64,000 bases of DNA from Bipolaris cookei (taxonomy: Eukaryota > Ascomycota > Dothideomycetes > Pleosporales > Pleosporaceae): positions 248,001 to 312,000 of the forward strand of contig NRSV01000024.1 of assembly GCA_002286855.1 (NCBI GenBank), in the 5' to 3' direction. The translations under genes were made by a program, and so were the position numbers. Of the stretch, positions 32,839 to 43,500 are shown piece after piece. Numbering within the stretch: position 1 is the first letter of the stretch; each line of letters begins with the position of its first letter. Under the pieces are notes generated by a model that made no database searches, was not told the origin of the DNA, and worked only from the letters and a program-made list of their open reading frames with translations.

Positions 32839-35260
32839 TCTTGCGGTTGAGCAATCCAAACGGTTGCCAGTGTTTCTCTGGTAACAATTGAAGACCAAGC
32901 AACAAAACAGTTCGAGTCCCCGCCCAAAAAGAAATTATTCAGCAGCAAACGCACTGGGCTCACGAACCACCGCTAAGTTACGTGCGAGACACAAGATTGC
33001 ACATGAGCTCCGTAAAAGCATAAGCGAGAGTAGTAGTCAACAAAAAAGCAAACGACTGTGGTGTATGAGCAAACGAAGGTGCGTGAGCAAGAGCAAGTGA
33101 GCGAGCAGGTTAGGCCGGCCAGCTCATGTTTATGAATGCGGCTGTTTTGGAAACAAGGCAAAGGCGCCCTAGTAAGTACACGCCTACCCCCCAACCCACA
33201 CCGTCGATCCTTCCAATCTCCATGACGATTCTCGCCAAAGGCGCCCATAAATCCGCACCATGCAATCCCACTTTTCCTCAAGGGCCAAGCGTTGCTCCTT
33301 CCAATTGCATGCCGCGAACGGGGCAAACGAGGCGTATCATGAAAGTTGGGGAAAGAGGACAAGCGTGGTGGAGACGTGCGTGGGCGATGCGACAAGGACT
33401 CGCGTGGGCGATTGGCTGGCCGCAGACTTAAGCCTATGTGACCCGCATGCTTGATGCACCTAAGCGGCACACGGCTGGCTTGGTCAATACAAAGGTATCG
33501 TGTATCTGGTCGACGCGTTCACAAATACAAGTTTATGTCGAGCTAAGGATATGCATTAAAAATCCCGACTAAGTACTACCCGCGCGTCGAAAACATCGTT
33601 GGCGCTGTTTCGCGTTTCCCCTACAGCAACTCTGAGTCTTTGTTATACGTAGCAAAGGGACGGGGTTGACAACGCTGCACCCGTGCAATCTTATCCGCAA
33701 TCTCCGCTAACCGCCTGTTACAACGACGTGAAAACCGTAGCGGTCAGTCAGTTGGAAGAGCGCGCCAGACCTCCGATTGCACTAAAAGGAAAGAGGCTCC
33801 GTGCCAAAACGCTAGTTGCTGGCTAGCTGTTAGCCGCTCCCCAACGTCTGTCACTGACAGAGCCTGCTCACTTTGTTTCTTTTCTGACCAAGAGCTCATG
33901 TGGCTTGACTGGTTGGCTAAGTTTCCTCTAGGTAACTTTTGCGTAGCAATTGCATACATATGACTTTTTCTTCTCCCTTCCTTTCTACGCGCTCTTCCCC
34001 CCAGACCAGACCGAGTTGCTGGAGTCTCGCACCGGGGCTGTACGAGCCGCAGAAGTCCCGCAGATCCCAACCTTCTCCTGCAGGTGATTTCTCCTCTCTG
34101 CTCTGTACATTGTATTCAAATCGTTTTTTGGCGCCACAAGCGTGCGAAAGTTCATAGGCGGCTTAGGTTTAGCTTCAACCTTTGTTGACAGAGTCGCAGA
34201 ATCTATGTATGCGGTACCGTTTGTCTTGAGGTTACGGTGGCTCTCAATCTTTGACACTCCGCACCTTCTCATTTGCGGCCAGCTTCCACTTTTCAGATTC
34301 AGGATCTTTGCCCTTGTCGCCATTAAGGATCTCTCGGCTGTCGTTGTACGTGACCTATCAAATGTCTGTTCGCGTAAACGATTCCTCGCTAAAACTCTCC
34401 CCATCCTCGCGGCCCATTATCTTATAATTTACAAAATAAAACCTCTTGAACAATTATAAAAATAATGTTGAAAATACTCCGATCACATGTCATGAGGACG
34501 CTAGGTCACATGACTTGGCGCCGCCCTATATCAGCCGAGCTATATATAGTTAGCAATCTACACACTCAACAACCACTTTTAGCCCCAACAGAACCATCCA
34601 TTACATAGTCATACTATGGCAAAGGCCCCTAATTCTAACAAATAATATATTTTATATCTTAATTAAAAAGTAATCAAATATATACATGTCGGGTTATCCA
34701 GCAGTGAAAAGCTAAGTTTTAGCGGGGAATTGTTTCCGCGAACTGTTGGCACGATAAAGGGTGTGGTTGAGTCAAAACAACTGCAGTTGCACAAAACACT
34801 AAATGAAGACTTGACTGATTCGACTAGCTACTGGGCTATCGATGTAGCTATATACTCAGCAGTAGCAGGCAAGGCTGCAGCTGCTGAAACGTGTTCCCCT
34901 GTTGAGACGCGTATGCCCTTGCTGGGACTTGTATGCCCATAGCAAGACCGAGGTAAGACTGGTGTCGTCAGCTCGATTCCAATATATGTCCCAACACGAA
35001 CAGATATCTCACCTAGTCCTGTATACCGTTATGCTGCCGTAGAGGTTATAGTCGTCGAAGTAGACAGTGATGCTTTGTGGTATCCATGTTTCCTCGAGAG
35101 CGCCGAAGCTGATGAATAATACGCTTTTGAGCTTGAGTAAGTCGTCGCTCAGATATCCCGACATTTGAAAGTGCTTCGAGTGAGAAGCATGTTGGGCTAT
35201 GTTGGCTTTCAGCTCATTGATTATTTTGTCAGCTTCGCCCTCGGGATAAATAGATGGCAG
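32839..35260. other. Gene-poor stretch with AT-rich island
   Basis: About 2.4 kb with no supportable gene. The 32839-34420 part has short frames only. Around 34420-34700 the sequence turns strongly AT-rich and contains a TATA-like CTATATATAG (about 34540-34549) about 67 bp before an ATG at 34616 whose frame ends in TAA after nine codons. Such a layout could be the decayed 5' end of a transposon, but no transposase similarity can be shown. Confidence 0.5.
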
Positions 35261-37018
35261 CTACTGAGGAGGTGGGTTTGGAGCTGGATCTGGACCTGGA
35301 CCTGGTGTTGGACCTGGACCTGGTGTTGGACCTGGATCTGGTGTTGGACCTGGATCTGGGGTTGGACCTGGATCTGGAGTTGGGCCTGGAGCTGGATTGA
35401 CCTGTGTGGTGCCTTTTTGGACTGCTTCCTTTATCTATGATTTCAGTCAGAATATGGATAAATACGTCGAGAGGATGGCTTACGGGAAGCAATTGCCTGA
35501 AGATCGAAGGGGCCAAATAAATGCCTACGCGATCTGGCTGAAGCGCAATGCTTGGGTCTGCTGTGACTGCGTCAACCTATAGCACATGTTAGTAGTCTTA
35601 CCAATCAATCAGCACCGTCAAAACTGACTTCATTGACAATTTTCGTCATCTCGAGCCGACAGTCACGTCTAGCCTTGTTCAACCCTACAATCGAAGCACT
35701 GTAGGGTTCACACTCCAAGATGTTCGGTTTGAAAGCATTCTTCTTCGGTTGCAAGTCCCGTGAATGCTCAGAGCCCTCTACATGCTTGTCACTAGTATGG
35801 GCTGGCGTCTGGCCTCGAGTTGCAGGCTTCCGTGCAGATGCGCACTCTTTGGCGCACTCTTTAACGCACTCTTTGGCGTACTCTAGAAGCTCCTTGGTGG
35901 GCTCAGATTTGACCAACTTAGTTGTTCCAGATTCAAATTCCCAGTTCATGATCTGAATATGCTTCCAGATGGACTTGTAATCCATATAGGCATCCAAAAG
36001 CGCTCCCGTATAAATACCAGCGTTTTCGTAGTCTAGCAAAATTAGCGGCTAGCTGGTGTAACTTTTGTTCAAAACCATGGTATATGTACATACCAAGCGG
36101 GGAAAAGAAGCCCATTGACTCATGGAAAGTTTTCAAAGATGTGTACTTTGTTAAAATCGCATAAGTGCGTTGTGGTGTCATTGCCACAAGATCTGGAAAA
36201 TTCGCCGCAGCAAGAGTAAGACTGTTGATGTCCCAAATGACGTTTGGGTCCTTAATTTGGCCACCACCACTCCAGTTGACGTCTTGTACTAATGTTAGTG
36301 GATGTGGTTCTGAAGCCAATAATCGCAACTTACTTATTGTGGTTTCTGTTGATGTGTTGGTGTCGCTCTTATCCAAGCTACCCTCGCCTTTGATCGCACC
36401 AGACAAAGCCGGTGTTCCCAGTTCTGCTTCCAGTGCACCTTTGATTGTAGTTATCTTGGACTTGTCGTTTACTTTGACTGAGATAAGTGCATTGAGTTCT
36501 CCACCTTCCTCCCATCCGGATATGAATGAATCCTAGGCTTCAAGTCAGCTACAAATCCTTGACCGAGAAACTGGCAGTTGTCTGTCTGATACACTTACGC
36601 CATATATCTCTGTGAATCTAGTAACCGGAAAATTCTTCAATTTTTGAAACTGTGTATAGTCACGCGCCATATGTGTTTGGTTCGTTACCTTGACTTGGAT
36701 GAAGAAGTTGAGATCGCTGGTCTTGAACTTGTCCGAGTCAATGTAGGTTCCGCTAACGGCTCCACCGATGGTTCCTGTTTTGATGGATAAAGAAGCGGAT
36801 ACATTCATCACATCAATTACATCGCTGAGCTTGTCAACGAAGCGAGATGAGTATGAAACAATTTGACTGATCCCCTTAGGCTGCTGATCTTCCGAATACG
36901 GCGACGGGACATCTTGGCCTTGAGTGACTGCATCAGTCATGCATATCTGCTGTGTGAATGAGTTGAAGCCTTGTCCCAGGCGCATGGAGTTGTTGTAAGG
37001 TGCAAGAAGCATCGCCAT
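35261..37018 (-). CDS. Putative MACPF-like protein with proline-rich repeat tail
   Basis: Six exons (37018-36599, 36532-36334, 36288-36094, 36032-35629, 35576-35484, 35434-35261) join in frame to 494 residues; the start has an ideal context (GCCACCATGG). No signal peptide. A Ser/Thr/Gly-rich stretch at about 75-110 alternates polar and small residues like a membrane-inserting hairpin region. At about 139-152 a YG..SF.{6}GG pattern (read YGDSFISGWEEGGE) resembles the MACPF signature Y-G-T/S-H-F-x6-G-G, but with Asp-Ser for the usual residues. VNWSGGGQIKDP and YAILTKYTSLKTF blocks follow. The last exon encodes repeated PGPTPD/PGPTPG hexapeptides. MACPF proteins form pores or act as non-lytic immune or recognition proteins; any activity here is inferred. 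It diverges from a related-looking gene. Confidence 0.55.
35283..35396. repeat. 18-bp coding tandem repeat
   Basis: About five and a half copies of an 18-bp unit (GGACCTGGATCTGGTGTT and variants) lie in the last exon of the minus-strand gene. On that strand they code for PGPTPD or PGPTPG units. Copies differ mainly by GAT/GGT (Asp/Gly) exchange. Confidence 0.9.
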
Positions 37019-37408
37019 GGTGGCTAATGTGTAACAAGCAAGGATAAAACAACAATAATTAACTTGGTGGCTTCTTGACAAAATAGAATGTAGTGAGAAG
37101 CGCTGGTAAAAAGCTCAGTACTGATTCCATCGTGTATTTATGTGTGAACAATTTCTTGGTCATTATGGATTTTGTTCGAATGGGGTACCCGAACGCTAGT
37201 GTAGCCGCCAGACGCCACAAAACGCCATAGCGCCGCTCGGGCTGCCTTTGCGTCAGGCCACAAATAGAAATTGTGTTCTGGAATCTATGTCAGTGTAATG
37301 TGTGGATCTTCTTTTGTTGCTAGTACCACGGTCTGGACTTGATGACTGGCTTATAGCTCCAAAGACGTCCTTGTCGAGACGCGATATCACCGCCCGGACA
37401 ACCTCAGA
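37019..37408. promoter_or_regulatory. Divergent promoter between the two MACPF-like genes
   Basis: 390 bp separate the two start codons, so both genes probably share one control region. A minus-strand frame inside it (37253-37474) overlaps the start of the rightward gene and is not supported. Confidence 0.5.
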
Positions 37409-38391
37409 ATGAACAGTCTCCAAAACCTTGCATCCCAAAGCCTCCCTCTGTATCTGCCCTGGCCCAAAGCTCATATTGCGATCGGATCAGGCTTCAATTC
37501 AGCTGCTATTGCATCTGACAGTTCGCCCTGGGTATCGAAATGTCCATATATAATTGGCGATGCAAAATGCGTTGTAGAAATTGATGGAGGAGTTTCAAGT
37601 TACCGAGAAGGAAATAGTTCTTCGTCAGTGCAGCATTCAGAGCACCTCAGTGCTAGTCTTGGAGTAACTGTGGGTTGCAAGTTCCTCAGCGCCAGCGTCA
37701 CCGGTTCGTATGACAAATCGGTATCGGACAACCTTGCTGTATTTTAAGACCAGAAAGCTCACAAATGATTTTTATTAACGTATGATAGGGAACACGAGTC
37801 TCCAAGAATATCAGCATTCGAGCCGGGTATGTCCGCTTCGAAGCTGATCCGGGACTGACACCTTTTGCACGAAACGTCTTATGCAGGTCGGAGAACGAAT
37901 TTCGCAGCATTTTTGGGGACTACTACGTTGCTGGGTACCAGATTGGAGCTGAAGCGGGAGGATGTGTGACTGTCACTCACTCGGATCAGTCCGAAGAAAA
38001 GCGAGTGCAAGTTCAGGCCACTATCAAAGCACTTTGGATGAAGAAGACTATCAGTACTGCAACATCATCAAAAGTGGTATCCTCAGACCAGTTCATATCC
38101 TTCAGCAGCTATGATACCCTGCAGCAGCGCAACGATGAGGTAAAGGGAACCCATCTACTAGAGGAGATCCATCAGATGTCGAAGGAGTGTATGGACCGAA
38201 TCGACAATCTGCAAGCGACTGTCGAAAAAACAATATTGGACCTGGGTCTGGGTACGGGTGCTAGCGTATCCGTAAAGGAGTGTGTGCGATTATGCGATTC
38301 TGGCGTGGTCGTTCAGCTGATACTAGCCCCTCACTCCAAGCTTGCAGAATATGTAGCCCTGACTAGTAGTCGCAGCTTGGATATTCAATGA
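37409..38391 (+). CDS. Putative short MACPF-like protein
   Basis: Two exons (37409-37738, 37789-38391) join in phase 0 across a 50-bp intron and give 310 residues. No signal peptide is evident. Residues about 70-105 are Ser/Ala/Gly-rich with alternating polarity, then an Asn/Ser hinge. A FGDYYVAGYQIGA segment fits the G-D-x-aromatic-x6-G pattern of the leftward gene's MACPF-like motif. The C-terminal third, from about 210, is helical and Glu/Lys/Gln-rich (HLLEEIHQMSKECMDRIDNL) and could be a coiled coil. Length and order of these parts make it look like a shorter relative of the 494-residue protein, without the proline tail. Pore formation is not shown by the sequence. Confidence 0.5.
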
Positions 38392-38997
38392 AGCCCTAGC
38401 AATTCCGCGTGTCTTGTCGAGATTAGTTAAGTGTGGACGGTCAAGGTAATAATTGTCCGAACGTGGTGTTGGCAGACCCAAAGCGAGGACAAGCGTCTCG
38501 CTTGTGGCTGTCAAAGTGGCTGCTTTTGGCTGTGCCCCTCAATCTAGACCTCATAGCACTAACAAAGGAACGGTCCGTTGTCAAAGCATCGGTCCGTTGT
38601 CAAAATATAGACTAGTCGCCACGGAGAACTATTGGCGTTTTCAGCTGCCCATTCGCGCCGGATGCTCTCTCAGCTCATTACAAGGGACGGCAAAGCCGAA
38701 CTGACAAGCCTCGTTTCCGAAAGAGAACACAGTCTATGCGCACCATTTCCTCTAGCTCACCATCTAGGCAATCTGAATACCCTCGGCTCGGAGGTAGGCG
38801 AGAATTCGAGAACGTCTCTTCCAACATGTGAGACAGACCAGCTGAACAGTCAAAGCCCGTTGCGCAAGCCACAATATTTCAAGAAATACATCAATGATTC
38901 AACTTCTCAAATACTTCAACCTGTGTATTGACTTCATCTCCCGAATAACAGATATCTTTATTCACTAACATTATTCACTTCATCAGTACTCATTACC
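38392..38997. other. Intergenic with short tandem duplication
   Basis: About 600 bp between two + strand genes. A 19-bp unit starting CGGTCCGTTGTCAAA occurs twice in tandem at about 38571-38608. No gene is supported. Confidence 0.6.
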
Positions 38998-40155
38998 ATG
39001 ACTATCATACCAAAATATGGCGACTGGATCACCCTTCCCCTTGAGCAGCTCTCTCCCGTAGAGCTCGAGTGGTGGAGCGACAAGACACAACAGCAGGCCA
39101 GATATTATGTTGACAAGTGTTGGTTTGGTGACAGAGTGGACAACACTGAAAGTGAGGACGGTTACAGCAAGGGACTGGCTCCAAAGGGTGAGTAGCTGCA
39201 AAGCATATTCTTACGTATATTCATTATTCTAATACTTCTGTATAGGAGAAACACTTATATTCATTGCTTCTGAATATATCGAAAGTAGGACGCAGGGGGC
39301 ACCGCATCTGAAGAACTTGCATCTCGTAGATATAATGAGGGAAAAGTACAAGAAAGATGACCACGCAAGTATGAAGATAACGAGTCATAGTGACGAACCT
39401 TGCTGATGTTTGCAGAGAACTGGGCCTTGTTGCAGCTCAATGAAAAATTCCATTATGGGCAAAACACTAAGAAAACATTCAGATGGATCGTATACCACCC
39501 GCCCGCGATCGCCGGTCGAGAGCGAAAGATGTTTCAAGTATGAGCAATCACAACACACCCAGAAAAAAATGGATTAAGCTAACCACCTCCATTCTAGCAT
39601 CGTTTCGTCGAAAATGTTGCCCTTAAAATTGCAGACATAGGTATCGAACTAGCCGGGGTAGCTGTCTCAACCGCCTCTGGCGCCGCCACATCCGGCAACG
39701 TTCAAGTCAAGGGAGTTGTGCCCATACTCACACGCATCAAAAATCTCTTTGCAGCCAACAAAGGCCACACACTACACCAGTTCAATTCATCCGAGCAAGT
39801 CGTCTCCGATCCACCCGAGCTCCAGCCCAAGAACCCACAGCCTCCAGAGCCCGTCATCGCTGCCACGCTGTCCGACGGCACAGCAGCTGAGGTCAAAGAA
39901 CCTGTTAATAGCATTTTCCCCCTTATCTCTCTGAAAGAAACAGATAATATCATCATCGTAGACGTCGAAGACGAAGAGCAGGATATACCTTCGTTTCCAA
40001 AGAGGCCAGGAACTGCGACCCGAAAAACGCAACTGGGTGTAGGCAACCTTGTTCATAAACAGCAGTCTCCGCTTTGGAATAAGAGAAACCTGAAAAGGAG
40101 TAGTGGTGGTGAAAGGACCCAAAAGGAGACGCTGGCTCAGTTGCCTGACAAGTAA
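38998..40155 (+). CDS. Unrecognised four-exon protein
   Basis: Exons 38998-39187, 39246-39368, 39416-39537 and 39598-40155 keep one frame and give 330 residues. I do not recognise the family. The first two thirds look folded and mixed charged/aromatic: LSPVELEWWSDKTQQQARYY, TLIFIASEYIES, NWALLQLNEKFHYGQ and FRWIVYHPPAIAGRERK. A short IADIGIELAGVAVSTASGAA stretch near residue 165 is weakly hydrophobic. The last 110 residues are Pro/Glu/Lys-rich and probably disordered, with a basic end. All four introns have consensus borders, which supports a real gene. Its place just downstream of a MACPF-like gene, on the same strand, is the only functional hint. Confidence 0.65.
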
Positions 40156-40594
40156 TATGCAAGAGCAATTTCCGGACATTGAGTGGCTGCTACATATACC
40201 AAGTATGGATAGTTTCATAACAATGCAATTTTTTTTGAATTGTCATTTTCATGTCTTATTTCGCAAGATTCGAAAAAATATACTGGTATTGCTATGATCC
40301 CTCGGACGCGTTTCTGCTACTCTAAAGTTGGAGAAAAAGGTGAAATCAAATTGTAAAGACTTGTTTGCACTCAAGCAGTACTTATTTGCTACCGTAAAGG
40401 TCACAAGATTACCAGAAACAAAATACTGGCTATACACAAAAGGAAGTAAATCGCCCAAAGAGACTGCACAGCAACATGGTGGAACAAACCGCGCTCTGCA
40501 CACAAAATAAACCCACATAAACTCCTCTCCTGGTTCATCCCCCAGTCGAACGAAAAGATCGAGCAAGAACATTTTTAAACATCTCCACCCCCTC
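40156..40594. other. Convergent 3' region
   Basis: 440 bp between stop codons on opposite strands, AT-rich at 40220-40460. No gene seen. Confidence 0.6.
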
Positions 40595-43500
40595 TCACCC
40601 AAAGCTCTCATACCCCCCGGTCCCCTCGTCCTCCCCTACACCCCTCCTCGCAACAACATCCCGCATACGCCCCAACAACTCCGCAACCCGAAACGGCTTC
40701 CCGACAACATCATCCATACCCGCCTCAACCGCAGTCCTTATCTGCTGCTCCCTCACATTCGCTGTAACCCCAATAACTGGGACCCTACCCCTCAACAGCC
40801 CTTCTCTCTCAAACCTCCGAATCTCAGCCACGGCTTTCAACCCGTTCATAACGGGCATTTCCCAATCCATAAGAATGAGATCGAGTGGGATGGCGGGGAC
40901 GTAGTCGTCGTAGCCGAGGGGCATGGGTTCGGTGGAGGGGACGTGGTATTTTTCTTTGCGTGAGAGAGAGAAAGATAAGGGATGGGTGTGGTTCCAGAGG
41001 GTGGTTTTTGGGAGGAAATCTAAGGCTTCTTTGCCGTGGTTTGCGACGCTGATTGTGCAGTTGAGGGCGCGGAGTTGCTTGGCGAGGACGCGCTGGTTGA
41101 CGAGGTTGTCTTCGACGATGAGGACGTGGAGGGGTGGGGTCATGGACTTTGTGAGGGGCTTGGGGTCTTGCTGGTGTGATTTTTGAGATAGGGGGAGGGC
41201 TTCGGAGTCGGTGTGGGAGCGGGTTGAAAGGGGTTGCTGGGAGTTTGCGGATGATCGTCGGATAATTGGGTAAGGTGGTTTTGCTATCCGCGCGTCCTCG
41301 GTCGTGAAAGAGCGCAAGGGAGCCACAGGCCTTGTCAAGTTTACTAGAGGTCGGGGTTTCACATCTTGGGGGAATAAATGTGGTAAGCTTCCGTTTCTCT
41401 TCGTACTAGGCTTCGTTCGCCTTGTTTTGATGTAGAAGGAAAAGGTACTGCCTTTGCCAGATTGACTGGAAAGACCAATGGCACCGCCCTGCAGTTCGGT
41501 CAAGCGTCGTGATATGAACAGACCCAAGCCAGAACCTCCATAGTTGATGTGAGTGCGAGGAGAAGCTTGTGAGAAGCGAGTAAATAATGTGCCCTTTTCG
41601 TCCTCTGAAAGACCGCGACCAGTGTCTGTGACAGAAAATTGTAGGTATATGAGATCTTGGGCATGCTTCCAGTCATCTTCAAGGCGTTGATCGTGGTCCA
41701 CTAGCTTCTCTTCGTTGAATTGAATTCCTCCAGGACTTGAGGTTGGCTCTGTTACGCTGGCAGAAAGCGTCATTTTGACTGATTTGGTTTTCTCGAGGCG
41801 CGTAAACTTAATAGCGTTAGTAAGGAGATTGATGAGAATTTGTAGCACCCTTGTCGGATCCAAGGAAGCCCAGTCGATTTCCATGTCACGGTAGGACTGG
41901 TCAACTACCAACGAAATATCAATCCCTGCAGCTCTTGCTTCAGCGTCGAACATTCTGACAGCATGTCTTGCTACGTTTTCGGGCTGTGCAACTACAGGCG
42001 TCATGTCTAGAAGACCTGAATCCAGTTTGGATATTGTCAAAACGTCATCCACTATATGTCTCATGTGCTGAGCGCATTGAGCGATAGTTTGTGCAGCATC
42101 CAGAGTAGATTCCAAAAAAGCTGACCAACCGTTTGTGTTCATCGTCCGGCATTCATCCTGCGCGTATGCAGATATGATGGAATCTGCGCATTGCATGATT
42201 GCACTTAGAGGATTGCGCATCTCATGCGACGTCGTGTCGATGAAGTGCTCCAGATGCTGTTTTCCCTGAAGCGCACTGTCGGTGCGAATCTTTTGAAGAT
42301 CTTCGGCCCATTTCTGTTTGGAGATATCAATGACGTTGCCTACTATTTCGACGAGTTCACCGCTAGGTCCTATCTCAGGATATGCTGAGCACAGAATCCA
42401 CCTAAAGTGCTCAGTGTCTAAGGTTTGTGACTGGCTGAGGTCCGAGGGCGGCAACCATGGCATCCTGGTTCGTAGCTCGAAACAAACGTGTTCATTATCG
42501 ACTACAAGCTTCGAAAACATTGATTTGCAGTAAGCTATGTCTTCTTCGAAGGCAATAATGTTCCATGCTTCTGTAGCATTGGTATGGAACCTGGCAATTT
42601 CAAACATATCGTACCAGCGCTGGTTTCGATACGTGTAGTCCCCAGCGGGATTTGTTATGAAAATGGCAACATCAGAGCGCTCTGCAAAACGCTGGAATTT
42701 GCCTTCCTCTAGCTTTATCTCGGCCATCAGTTGCTCCTGGATCTGTGCAGCCTGGGCAATGGCATTTTCTCGTTGCCGAATCTCTTCTTCAAAAAGGACA
42801 ACTGAAGCTAGTGAGGTAGCTAGCAAACGGACCATGACTTGGAGATATTGTTGATAGTCTTCATCAAAAGGTCTGCGGGGATTGAGACCAATGATGAGAA
42901 AACCTTCGACGTGGTTACCAGTTGTTGGAATAATGGGGCATATGACAATTGTGCGACAGGGTTCCCCGTAGCCTCTCCATTTGATGCCTTTCAAGGCAGC
43001 ATCGGATCCAAGGAGCTGATCTAGATGCACAACAGTAGCCCTTCTAGATTGCGCGGCGCGGCGAATATGGGAATAAAGCAGGTAGGAGTCTTCGTTGATG
43101 TTGATAATCGAGGGAGCGATGGGATGACCAGCCTCAACACCAATCGTACCTTTGAGCACGCACGCATCCAATGGTGGTGTGCTACCTGGCGATGACATTG
43201 ATGCGATTTCGGCACTTATATGGCGCTCAGCAGCATACAACAGAGCTAGCGGCACATCTTTATCATTCAGACCCAGAGAGCTCAAGGTCGTGTCCCAAAA
43301 AGAGGGAAAGTTCCTCGCACGTTCGCTTTGAGTGCCCATAGATACCAGACTAGAGACGCGGCGCTCGAGAAGATGGTGTTCGGTCACTTCGAAAAAGGTT
43401 TGATAGTAGGCCTTTGTACCGCGATGGCGATCCAGTATTGGCACAAACCGAAATGACCAGTGGGTCTCTTCCAAACGCCCGTCTCTATTGATGAACAGCA

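Noticed and set aside
35165..35440. + strand frame rich in Trp and minus-strand frame rich in Arg-Ser over the tandem repeat
   Set aside because: Both are other-frame readings of the 18-bp repeat; the PGPTPD frame is joined to the MACPF-like gene by good splice sites and a CTACTAAC branch site.
35605..36032. Ending the long MACPF-like gene at the TGA at 35605
   Set aside because: A GTCAGT donor upstream and a 52-bp intron with a perfect branch site lead to a family-like exon, so the stop lies inside an intron.
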